Source of the DNA: Anaerolineales bacterium
Lineage (GTDB): Bacteria > Chloroflexota > Anaerolineae > Anaerolineales > Villigracilaceae
Assembly (NCBI GenBank): GCA_016928525.1
Contig: JAFGKO010000144.1
Coordinates: 1-21,489, forward strand
DNA length: 21,489 bases
Direction: 5' to 3'
Shown: positions 8,770 to 15,426 of the stretch, in pieces
How the letters are laid out: each line of letters opens with the position of its first letter
Numbering within the stretch: position 1 is the stretch's first letter
The notes under the pieces: generated by a model
What the model saw: the letters and a program-made list of their open reading frames with translations, nothing else
Database searches by the model: none
Told to the model about the DNA's origin: nothing
Position numbers and translations under genes: made by a program

Positions 8770-9728
8770 ATGGTGACGAACAACATACAGGGCAAGCTAA
8801 GACATCCGGGGTTAGAGAGCAACAAGATGTTGAATATTGGTACACGGGCCGTGCGCTGGTCGTTGAAGTTAGATTTCGTACATGTGACTTTGCTGGTCGG
8901 TATTTTGCTCTACATTCTGGTTCTTGTTCTCCCGTTTTTTCTGAGTTTCTATTACAGCCTTACCAATCTCAACCCGCTCTATCCTGATTCAGCTTTTGTC
9001 GGTTTAGAAAACTACATGGATTTGCTGAATGACCGTAGTTTTGAGCAATCGTTAAAAATGACAACTCGTCTCAGCATTAGCGTCACCTTACTAACCAACA
9101 TGATTGGCTTGTTCGTTGCACTGCTATTGAATCATCAGGGACCCTTTTACGCATTTTTGCGTACCCTTTTTTTCGTTCCTCAGGTGTTGAGCGCCGTTAT
9201 CGTCAGTTTTTCTGGTCGATCATTCTAAACACCCGCGGACTCCTGAATACGATTCTGCTCGATGCGGGCCTCATCGAAAAGAAGATGATTTGGTTAGGCT
9301 TACCAGACCTGGCCTTCGAGTCGCTTGTGTTAGTTATTGCATGGCAGATGCTTGGCTTTTGTGTGGTGATTTATCTCGCCGCATTACAGGGAATACCTAA
9401 GGAGCTGCACGAGGCGGCTAAGATTGACGGCGCCAATCTCCTGCAATCCTTCGGGCGTGTGACGTTTCCCCTGATCGCGCCTGGGGTCACCATCAACATG
9501 GTGCTCATGTTGATTATGACCTTCAAGCTATACGATCAGATTGCTGTCCTTACGGAGGGAGGGCCTGCCGGCACAACAGAGACATTATCGTATTACATCA
9601 TACGTATGGGCTTTACAGTCAATCAAACCGGGTATGCATCGGCGATGGCGGTTGTCCTTTTTCTCCTAATCGCTTTGATCTCTGGTGTAGTGGTAACCTA
9701 TCTGCGCAGCAGGGAAGTGGAATACTAA
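8770..9728 (+). pseudogene. Sugar ABC transporter permease 1 (MalF/UgpA-like), frameshifted
   Basis: The two halves join into a typical CUT1 inner-membrane permease of about 320 residues with six predicted membrane segments. The first half runs to a TAA soon after 9220. The second continues through L-N-T-I-L-L-D and the EAA loop (E-A-A-K-I-D-G-A, followed by F-P-L-I-A-P) that contacts the ATPase. The break is at a run of five T (9207-9211). One more T would give V-S-F-F-W, the sequence expected in the family, and restore a single open frame to 9728. GGAGG at 8763-8767 favours a start at ATG 8770 or, with better spacing (5 nt), GTG 8773. The stop overlaps the next start by 1 nt. As it stands the protein would be truncated after three or so membrane spans. 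Confidence 0.85.
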
Positions 9729-10552
9729 TGATCAGAAAATATGCGCGAATCGGCTTCTCGCTTCTAATAACGATACTCTATGCTATGCCGCTTTACCTGG
9801 CGTTTGTTAACGTATTCAAAACCCAGGAACAAATCACCCGCCGTCCAATCGAACTGCCTGCGCCTTTTACATTCGACAACATCAATTCGGTGATCAACAG
9901 ACCCGACAATCTGCTGTTTGAGGGGCTAAAAAACAGCTTTCTGATCACGATTATTTCGGTGCTCATCCTGAACGTTTTATCTGCCGTGATCGGTTATCAT
10001 ATTGCCAGGCATGACAATGTTTATCCACGCATTATCCTGTTATGCTTTATGGCCGGATTGATGATCCCGCCCCAGGTCATTCTTATCCCCATAGTGCAGC
10101 TCTTTAAGGCCCTCAACATCATAGGCACCTATTTCGCCCTCATTCTCTATTTTTCGGGAGGAGGACTTCTATCGTTTGGTGTGTTCGTTTACACCGGCTT
10201 TATCAAGACCATTCCTCGTGAGCTGGATGAAGCGGCCTTGATCGACGGGGCGAGCAGCTTTCAACTCTTCTGGCGGGTAATCTTCCCCATTTTGCGACCG
10301 GCCACAGCCACAGCGTCAATTTTCCTCAGCCTGTGGATCTGGAACGAATTTCTGACGCCGCTGATCATCCTGGGGCCGAGCCAGGGCATCACCATCACGA
10401 CCGGCATTTACTTCGCTATCGGCCAATACACCATTGATTACGGCCAGATGTTTGCATTGATGTTTTTATCCTCATTGCCCATGCTGATCTTCTTTTTCGC
10501 AATGCAAAAGGAGTTCATTAGCGGACTCACCAGTGGGGCTCTCAAAGGCTAA
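9728..10552 (+). CDS. Sugar ABC transporter permease 2 (MalG/UgpE-like)
   Basis: A complete 274-residue CUT1 permease, normal in length, with six hydrophobic membrane segments beginning near residue 10. The EAA loop is present as E-A-A-L-I-D-G-A with F-W-R-V-I-F-P-I-L following, which is the docking site for a shared MsmX/UgpC-type ATPase. No ATPase gene is in the window, as is usual for CUT1 operons that share one encoded elsewhere. The ATG overlaps the last base of the upstream stop (TAATG), so translation is coupled to permease 1. This is the only transporter component here with an undamaged reading frame. With its partner and the binding protein interrupted, the transporter may be inactive if the frameshifts are real. 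Confidence 0.92.
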   Translation: MIRKYARIGFSLLITILYAMPLYLAFVNVFKTQEQITRRPIELPAPFTFDNINSVINRPDNLLFEGLKNSFLITIISVLILNVLSAVIGYHIARHDNVYPRIILLCFMAGLMIPPQVILIPIVQLFKALNIIGTYFALILYFSGGGLLSFGVFVYTGFIKTIPRELDEAALIDGASSFQLFWRVIFPILRPATATASIFLSLWIWNEFLTPLIILGPSQGITITTGIYFAIGQYTIDYGQMFALMFLSSLPMLIFFFAMQKEFISGLTSGALKG

Positions 10553-10599
10553 TCGGGATACTGATGAGACAATGACGCACTACCAATCTGGCCGCGCCT

Positions 10600-10724
10600 G
10601 TACCTCCAAACAGCGCGGGCGCCTGCGGACCTACGTCCATGTAGTGTGGGGCACCGGCCAAGCGGAATCTTGGTGTTTGGTCACCAATGATTCATGCGTG
10701 GTCGGCGCCAAACGTTTATGGTGA
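10600..10724 (+). pseudogene. Transposase-like remnant (IS4/DDE type suspected)
   Basis: A short frame that runs from within the end of permease 2 to a TGA at 10722-10724 has transposase-like sequence near its end. It shows R-L-R-T-Y-V-H-V-V-W followed by G-Q-A-E-S-W-C-L-V-T-N and A-K-R-L-W. This resembles the stretch before the last catalytic Glu in IS4-like DDE transposases, where a W-x-L-x-T-N strand is followed by a K/R-rich segment and then the E-x-x-F-R-D motif. The rest of the enzyme, the catalytic residues and any terminal inverted repeats are not seen. It is therefore at most a decayed scrap. The assignment is from memory of the motif and needs a profile search. Confidence 0.35.
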
Positions 10725-10727
10725 AAA

Positions 10728-11050
10728 GTGTTGTTCTCCCAGCCTGCTGATAGAGAGAGCTATCTGCCAACTACACAGGACAATTGGATATCAGAATCCG
10801 GTCGTCTCGTAGCTGACACCGGCGAGATAGTCTTTTCCCCTCGTGAAACACACCCGATCTCTGGCCTTTCGTTTTCGCCGGATGGCTGGTTCTTTGGGAT
10901 GTGGAAACCGGGGCGGAGTTGCGACACATTGTCGTGCCACGTGCAGGCCATGTGCTGATATCGTCTGACGGAAAGACGCTGCTGGTAGATGATGGCGATT
11001 ACGCCTACCTGTGGTCGCTCGATATTGCGGACTCAAAAACCAACCTGTGA
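10728..11050 (+). pseudogene. WD40-repeat protein remnant, frameshifted and truncated
   Basis: Two frames give WD40-like blades. The first ends with I-S-G-L-S-F-S-P-D-G near 10850-10882, a classic WD40 strand. At that point the frame changes. The next frame gives V-L-W-D-V-E-T-G-A-E-L-R-H, then G-H-V-L-I-S-S-D-G-K-T-L-L-V and Y-L-W-S-L-D, to a TGA at 11048-11050. Between S-P-D-G and V-L-W-D the usual 15-20 residues of a blade are missing. This points to an internal deletion that also shifted the frame. A full WD40 protein has at least six or seven blades, and only about two survive here. There is no ribosome-binding site. It is most likely a gene scrap. Confidence 0.6.
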
Positions 11051-11195
11051 CCAGTTTGCAGCATAATCAGCATTTTCGTGCGCGCGAGAATTGAAGGTGT
11101 TATAGGGCGTACCTAACGCATTCGGACGTGAGTTTTCCCCCAAAAACCGACCGGATGAGCAGTTCAACAAGCCCCGCCGGAAGACCAGGCGCTGT

Positions 11196-12641
11196 TCAGG
11201 CGATAAAGGGATGGTCGTGCCTGACCGACAGCTTCATCCGGATCAGCAGTTCGATATCTTTGAGATAAGGCCGTTCGTCATCGGCGCAGAACGATACCGC
11301 GATGCCAGCCGCGCCCGCGCGCCCCGTGCGCCCAATCCGGTGGATATAGGTTTCCGGCTCGTTGGGCAGGTCAAACTGGATGACATGCGAGATGTCTTCC
11401 ACGTCGATGCCGCGCGCGACTACGTCCGTTGCGACCAGCACGCGGGTTGATCCTTCGCGGAAGTTTTTCAGCGCGCGCTGCCGGGCGGTTTGCGATTTGT
11501 TGCCGTGAATTGGTTCGGCTTTGATACCGGCGCGAGTCAAGAGCTTGACCACCCGGTTAGCGCCGTGTTTGGTTCGGGTGAAAACGAGCACCCGCGTCAC
11601 GGATTTGTCGTGCAGGACGTATTCCAGCAAGGCTTGTTTGCGCTTTTTGGGCACGAAGTACACGGCTTGCTCAATTGCTTCGATGGTGGGTTGTTCCGGC
11701 GTAATGGAGACTTCCAGCGGGTTGATCAGGATTTTTTCTGCGAGTTCGACGATCTCCGATGGGAGGGTGGCGGAAAACAACAGCGTTTGGCGCTGAGTGG
11801 GTACCGCTTTGATGATGCGCCGCACATCACGAATGAAGCCCATATCGAGCATGCGATCGGCTTCGTCGAGCACCAGGACCTCAATATCGTGCAGCTTGAC
11901 AAAGCCTTGACCCATCAGGTCGAGCAACCGGCCCGGTGTTGCGATCAGCACATCAACGCCGTGTTGAAGCGCTTCAATCTGCGGATTCTGCCCCACGCCG
12001 CCATAAATGACCGTGTTGGTCAGCCCGGTGTAGCGCCCGTAAGTGCTGAAGCTCTCTCCGATCTGGATGGCGAGTTCGCGCGTGGGTGAAAGGACCAACA
12101 CGCGCGCCGGGCGCGCCGCTGCTTTTTTCCGTCCGTTACGACGAGACCCATTATTGGTCTGTGAGGCGGAGGTGTTCGTATTTTGAGCGAGCCGCTGGAG
12201 AATCGGCAGGGCAAACGCTGCTGTTTTGCCGGTGCCAGTTTGGGCACAGCCCAAGAGGTCCCGCCCGGCCAACACATGTGGTATAGCCTGCGCCTGAATC
12301 TGAGTCGGCGCGGTATATCCAGCTTTTTCCACGGCGCGGAGCAAAGCGTCGTCCAGTTGCAGCTCGGCAAAACCGGTGATGGGGCCAGCAATGGGTTCAG
12401 CCGGGGGGAGAGCGGTGAGCGGTATCACCTGAGTAGCGATGGGGCCTTTTTTGCCCTGGTCCAGCGTGAACGTGATGCGATCCCCGGTATTCAAAGCTGC
12501 CGAGATATTTTCCGGGAGCGCGGTGTGATGTACGAAGATATCCGCGTTGCCCTGATCTGGGGAGACAAAACCAAACCCCTTTTTGGGGTTATACCATTTA
12601 ATAGTGCCGGTCAAACGTGCCGAGTGTATTGTCATGGTCAT
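11196..12641 (-). CDS. DEAD-box RNA helicase with N-terminal cold-shock domain
   Basis: A 481-residue RhlE-like RNA helicase with an extra RNA-binding domain. Residues about 8-73 are a cold-shock (CspA-like) domain with G-T-I-K-W-Y-N, RNP1 K-G-F-G-F-V (21-26) and RNP2 D-I-F-V-H-H (34-39). The helicase core follows. It has F-A-E-L at 91 with Gln116 (Q motif), Walker A A-Q-T-G-T-G-K-T (133-140), P-T-R-E-L (186-190), D-E-A-D (259-262), S-A-T (290-292) and H-R-I-G-R-T-G-R (434-441). A basic, low-complexity insert sits at about 154-178. Start is ATG 12641, with an in-frame ATG at 12635 also plausible. It begins 2 nt after the stop of a small basic ORF, so coupling is likely. The predicted role is unwinding of structured RNA, probably at low temperature. 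The helicase assignment is certain and the cold role is inferred. Confidence 0.96.
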   Translation of the reverse strand: MTMTIHSARLTGTIKWYNPKKGFGFVSPDQGNADIFVHHTALPENISAALNTGDRITFTLDQGKKGPIATQVIPLTALPPAEPIAGPITGFAELQLDDALLRAVEKAGYTAPTQIQAQAIPHVLAGRDLLGCAQTGTGKTAAFALPILQRLAQNTNTSASQTNNGSRRNGRKKAAARPARVLVLSPTRELAIQIGESFSTYGRYTGLTNTVIYGGVGQNPQIEALQHGVDVLIATPGRLLDLMGQGFVKLHDIEVLVLDEADRMLDMGFIRDVRRIIKAVPTQRQTLLFSATLPSEIVELAEKILINPLEVSITPEQPTIEAIEQAVYFVPKKRKQALLEYVLHDKSVTRVLVFTRTKHGANRVVKLLTRAGIKAEPIHGNKSQTARQRALKNFREGSTRVLVATDVVARGIDVEDISHVIQFDLPNEPETYIHRIGRTGRAGAAGIAVSFCADDERPYLKDIELLIRMKLSVRHDHPFIA

Positions 12642-12643
12642 TC

Positions 12644-12835
12644 CTATCCCTGGATGAACTGGGGCAGCGCTGCGAGCCGCACCTGCGTTTCGCGATAGAA
12701 GAAGTCTTCGAGTACACGGCGCAGTTTGTGCACACTGCGCCTATATTGCCGCTTGAGTTCCTGCCGCTGGTTTCGGTCAGTTCTTCGGCACCATTGCCAT
12801 AGACACAGGGGAATGATCCGTAATTTCTGTGCCAT
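12644..12835 (-). CDS. Small basic protein of unknown function, coupled to the helicase
   Basis: A 63-residue protein beginning [11 protein letters not shown] prefer the ATG at 12835 over one at 12889 because AGGA lies 5 nt before it. It is rich in Arg, Lys and Gln. The central part (about residues 17-50) looks like an amphipathic basic helix with [10 protein letters not shown] and H-K-L-R-R-V. Two Cys sit near residues 11 and 16. There is no signal peptide and no family I recognise. Its stop is 2 nt before the helicase ATG, and it shares the upstream promoter at 13006-13034. It could bind RNA, act with the helicase, or serve as a leader ORF that controls helicase translation. All three are guesses from charge and position. 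Confidence 0.55.
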   Translation of the reverse strand: MAQKLRIIPLCLWQWCRRTDRNQRQELKRQYRRSVHKLRRVLEDFFYRETQVRLAALPQFIQG

Positions 12836-12999
12836 TGTGTTCCTATCAATACGTTCCAAAGTTGTGTGGTTCGCCACACCCAACGCCAAAAATCAAAAGC
12901 TCCTGGGCAACCCAAATCGATGCCAGGACTTCGACTTTACCAACTACATTGTGCTGTATGTTGTGCAAGCAAAAGGGAATCGTCACCTAAAGGAGTACC
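12836..12999 (-). promoter_or_regulatory. Long structured leader of the cold-shock-type operon
   Basis: From the predicted transcription start near 12999 to the ATG at 12835 there are about 165 untranslated bases, similar in length to the leader of E. coli cspA. Two hairpins can form. The first pairs TGCCAGGA (12921-12928) with TCCTGGGCA (12901-12909), giving 8 bp with one bulged base. The second pairs GTGTGG (12864-12869) with CCACAC (12874-12879) around a 4-nt loop, extended by three more pairs after a 2-nt bulge. The second lies about 25 nt before the start codon. A temperature-sensitive leader is plausible, but no specific cold-box sequence was identified. Confidence 0.4.
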
Positions 13000-13005
13000 T
13001 TGCAG

Positions 13006-13034
13006 AGTATAGGGGATGCGGTATGCAATGTCAA
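13006..13034 (-). promoter_or_regulatory. Sigma-70-type promoter of the small ORF-helicase operon
   Basis: Read on the minus strand, TTGACA (13034-13029) and TATACT (13011-13006) are exactly 17 bp apart. The -35 is perfect and the -10 matches at 5 of 6. The expected start is near 12999. The only genes downstream on this strand are the 63-residue protein and the helicase. An inverted repeat (GCCCAC at 13054-13059 with GTGGGC at 13066-13071) lies just upstream of the -35 and could be a binding site. Confidence 0.6.
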
Positions 13035-13275
13035 CACCAACATGTAACGCAAGGCCCACGAACAAGTGGGCAGGCTGTGGTTGGGTCCTCCCTCCGAAGC
13101 TGATACTGTTAGCGAACCTGAGCTAAGCCGCAACCGAATGCAATTTGGCGAAAGATAACGGACGAGTTTGGACTGTTTCTTCACTCGCCACACGATCAAA
13201 AACAGTTGAGTTTCATCGCCTTCTGCGGTATCGTTGCACTCACGAGGTGCGTGGTGTGGCTCAGCCTCGACCATT

Positions 13276-13304
13276 TTGACATTCAGTTGGGCAGATTAAA
13301 TTAT
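13276..13304 (+). promoter_or_regulatory. Possible promoter for the fucose isomerase-like gene
   Basis: TTGACA (13276-13281) is followed after 17 bp by AATTAT (13299-13304), a perfect -35 with a 4-of-6 -10. The next intact gene on this strand starts at 13588, which would give a leader of about 275 nt containing the metallo-hydrolase scrap. That long leader and the weak -10 lower confidence. Confidence 0.35.
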
Positions 13305-13366
13305 CCTTGCCGGGAACGCCCCTTTTCCTACTATTCCGCGCTGAGCCTTTTGGGGATGCAGAAATC

Positions 13367-13543
13367 ATGGACGCCCCCGCAACATGTGCCCAAACGTGTA
13401 CTGTCCTGTTGGGAACCGGCACCCCCAATGCGGAGCCGGATCGCAGCGGTATGTCGATAGAGATTTTCGATTGGCCCGATGGCCGCTTTTGTATCAGACC
13501 GCGGCGGTCATTTATGTCGGGCGCGTGCGAACAGAGGGCATAA
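13367..13543 (+). pseudogene. Metallo-beta-lactamase-fold hydrolase, N-terminal remnant
   Basis: A 58-codon frame contains T-V-L-L-G-T-G-T-P-N followed by P-D-R-S-G. This is the characteristic first strand of RNase Z-like and other MBL-fold hydrolases, which usually read L-L-G-T-G-T-P-x-P-x-x-D-R-x-G. After this it loses similarity, and the frame ends at 13541-13543. The H-x-H-x-D-H zinc motif that should follow by about residue 60-80 is absent. There is no ribosome-binding site at ATG 13367. I read it as the 5' scrap of a lost gene, immediately upstream of the fucose isomerase-like gene. A chance match to a short motif is possible. Confidence 0.45.
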
Positions 13544-13587
13544 CTGCCGCAGGGGAAAAGCTTGGTCATGCGTGGGAGGGACATACT

Positions 13588-14910
13588 ATGAAAGCACGTT
13601 TGGTGCCGCTGTTTTTCCAATCGGGTAAGAACGCCGAGTTTTTGAAGCGGGTCGAGACGGTACGGAATTTGCTGGCCGAAGAAGCCGACATATTAGAACC
13701 GGTGGCGCTGGGAGCCGATTTGCCGGAAGCGGATGCGGTTGTATTCCCGCAGGTGTTAGGCGACGCATACCGGCAACTCAACGACATCAAGGCGCTTGAA
13801 CTGCCCCTATTGTTCATTACGTCCGAGTTCGGCACGGTGTCCATGTGGGACTGGGAAATCGGCAGCTACTTACGTTCTGAGGGCCTGGACCCAATTGCGC
13901 CTTACAATTTGGATCAAACAAAAAGCGTCTGTCGGGCGCTGGGGGTCAAGCGCGACCTGATGGAGGCAGCGTTTCTTGTGTTCCAGGATAATCCTGGAGA
14001 GGGATTCCAGCCCGATATCTTCAAGTGCTTCTACTGGTGGGAAAACGAATGCACTCAGCGGATGTTCGACAAGTTCGGCATCACGATCAAGAAAAAGAGC
14101 TTTAAGGAGTTTGGAAAACGGGCGCAGCAAATCCCTGATGAGGAAGCCGATTTGGTTTGGGAAGACTGGCAGTACAGGGTTAACCTCGAAGGGATCACCA
14201 AACGGGCGCGCAACAGTGCGTTGAAGGTCTACCTGGCCCTGAAGCGCGAGCTGGAGCAGGATTCCAGCATTCGTGGGATGGGCATCAATTGCCTCAACGA
14301 ATCGCAGTTCTCCGATACGACACCTTGCCTGGCATGGAACATGCTGTATGAAGAGCAGGGATTAATCTGGGGGTGTGAAGCAGATACGGTATCTATGCTA
14401 ACCAAGTATCTCCTCCACAAATCGCTGCATGTACCAATCATGATGACCAATCTCTACCCCTTTCTGATGGGGCAAGCGGCCCTGAAACACGAAAGGATTA
14501 GTGACTTCCCGAAGATTGAGGAACCAGAGAATCACTTGCTGGTAGCGCATTGTGGTTATCTGGGGGTTCTGCCACAATCGTTCGCGACCGAATGGACACT
14601 TCGCCCGAAAGTTCTCGCGATTGTCGATGATAATGCGACTGCGATCGACGCCCGTCTCCCGGTTGGAGAGATGACCCTTGCCAAACTCCACCCTTCATTC
14701 GAGAAAATTACGGTGATCGAAGGCACGCTCGAAGATTATGTACAGTATCCTGGCTCGGATTGTCTGAATGGCGCCATTCTTAAAGTGCCGGACGGACGCC
14801 AACTGATGACCCATCTCTCCTCACACCATTATCTCTTGATGACGGGGCACAACGCAGCGACTATCCGCATGATTGCTACCGTGCTCGATCTTGAGGTGGA
14901 AGAGTTTTGA
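13588..14910 (+). CDS. L-fucose isomerase-like protein (FucI/AraA fold)
   Basis: A 440-residue cytoplasmic protein related to the L-fucose/L-arabinose isomerase superfamily, predicted to act on a sugar with a metal cofactor. The start ATG 13588 has GGGAGGG 7 nt upstream. A longer frame reaching back to 13384 lacks such a site and covers the MBL scrap. Candidate metal ligands are Glu238 (G-I-N-C-L-N-E-S), Asp266 or Glu264 (G-C-E-A-D-T) and a C-terminal His (S-S-H-H-Y, 413-414, or His421). These correspond in order to the Glu, Asp and His of FucI. The region around Glu238 reads C-L-N-E where many relatives read C-W-P-E, so the active site may be modified. FucI itself is nearly 600 residues, and this is the shorter group. 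The substrate is uncertain. Fucose or arabinose would fit the glycan context. Confidence 0.75.
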   Translation: MKARLVPLFFQSGKNAEFLKRVETVRNLLAEEADILEPVALGADLPEADAVVFPQVLGDAYRQLNDIKALELPLLFITSEFGTVSMWDWEIGSYLRSEGLDPIAPYNLDQTKSVCRALGVKRDLMEAAFLVFQDNPGEGFQPDIFKCFYWWENECTQRMFDKFGITIKKKSFKEFGKRAQQIPDEEADLVWEDWQYRVNLEGITKRARNSALKVYLALKRELEQDSSIRGMGINCLNESQFSDTTPCLAWNMLYEEQGLIWGCEADTVSMLTKYLLHKSLHVPIMMTNLYPFLMGQAALKHERISDFPKIEEPENHLLVAHCGYLGVLPQSFATEWTLRPKVLAIVDDNATAIDARLPVGEMTLAKLHPSFEKITVIEGTLEDYVQYPGSDCLNGAILKVPDGRQLMTHLSSHHYLLMTGHNAATIRMIATVLDLEVEEF

Positions 14911-14966
14911 TATCACCGAAGTGCGGGCAATTCGCGGGAAGCCGAAAAAAACCAAATCTTTACACA

Positions 14967-15000
14967 AAAACGCCTGTGACGACCATGGTCCAGGCGTTTT
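14967..15000 (+). terminator. Rho-independent terminator after the fucose isomerase-like gene
   Basis: AAAACGCCTG (14967-14976) and CAGGCGTTTT (14991-15000) form a perfect 10-bp stem. The 14-nt loop includes the palindrome GACCATGGTC. The A-run before and the T-run after are part of the stem, so it could work in both directions. It lies about 57 nt after the stop codon. Confidence 0.75.
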
Positions 15001-15211
15001 GCATGGCGGACCAAGGAACAGGCCAAGAGAGCAGCACGACCCTGATCGCGTGAAGTCTTCGTAAGGGAGATTGGAATTGCCCACGCGGCTGCCAGGAACC
15101 ACCTGGTTTTTGAACATTATTGGTATAGATTTTGGGGGCCTGCGATCATTACGGGCCTTTTTCATCCCGCTGAATACGTACTTTGAGCTTCTTGTGTGCT
15201 GCCCGCTTTGC

Positions 15212-15241
15212 TTGTCTAAAATCGAGTCCAAACAGTAATAT
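15212..15241 (+). promoter_or_regulatory. Possible promoter of the sensor kinase operon
   Basis: TTGTCT (15212-15217) and TAATAT (15236-15241) are 18 bp apart, in a locally A/T-rich stretch, giving a leader of about 180 nt. Both hexamers match at four of six positions, so this is only a candidate. Confidence 0.3.
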
Positions 15242-15426
15242 ATATTTAGAATGATATGCAGTACAACTTTTATGCCCGTTACATGCAAAGTCTGTTCGGA
15301 TACACCTGCTTGGTTGACGCGCGATGTGCAGCACGGTGAATTTGCCTTCCAGCCAGTACTGCCGGATACACAACAAATCATACACCACTAAAGGCGGATC
15401 GCTGAATGCAAAACGGGAGGGCCAGA

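Larger units (their letters stand above)
14911..15426. other. Intergenic region upstream of the sensor kinase operon
   Basis: This 516-bp region holds the terminator of the fucose isomerase-like gene (14967-15000), a second G/C-rich hairpin followed by TTTTT near 15136-15166, and an A/T-rich promoter candidate at 15212-15241. A 46-codon frame (15251-15391) encodes a peptide with C-K-V-C but has no ribosome-binding site. I do not call it a gene. The stretch 15242-15414 would be the kinase operon leader. Confidence 0.45.

Noticed and set aside
13054..13071. GCCCAC/GTGGGC hairpin near the helicase promoter as a terminator
   Set aside because: No T-tract follows on either strand and no gene ends beside it. 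It is mentioned only as a possible protein-binding site.
13206..13460. An 84-codon plus-strand frame across the promoter-like region before the isomerase-like gene
   Set aside because: No ribosome-binding site or domain. It overlaps, in a different frame, the stronger MBL-like signal.
15136..15166. Second terminator after the isomerase-like gene (G-rich stem followed by TTTTT)
   Set aside because: The Watson-Crick stem is only about 4 bp, with the rest G-U pairs, and a clear terminator already lies at 14967-15000.
14821..15381. A 186-codon minus-strand frame covering the end of the isomerase-like gene and the gap after it
   Set aside because: It overlaps a well-supported gene and a terminator, has no recognisable domain, and its composition (many Ser, Cys and Pro) looks like an antisense shadow.
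15251..15391. A 46-codon plus-strand frame with C-K-V-C upstream of the hybrid kinase
   Set aside because: No ribosome-binding site, no family match, and it falls inside the likely leader of the kinase gene.
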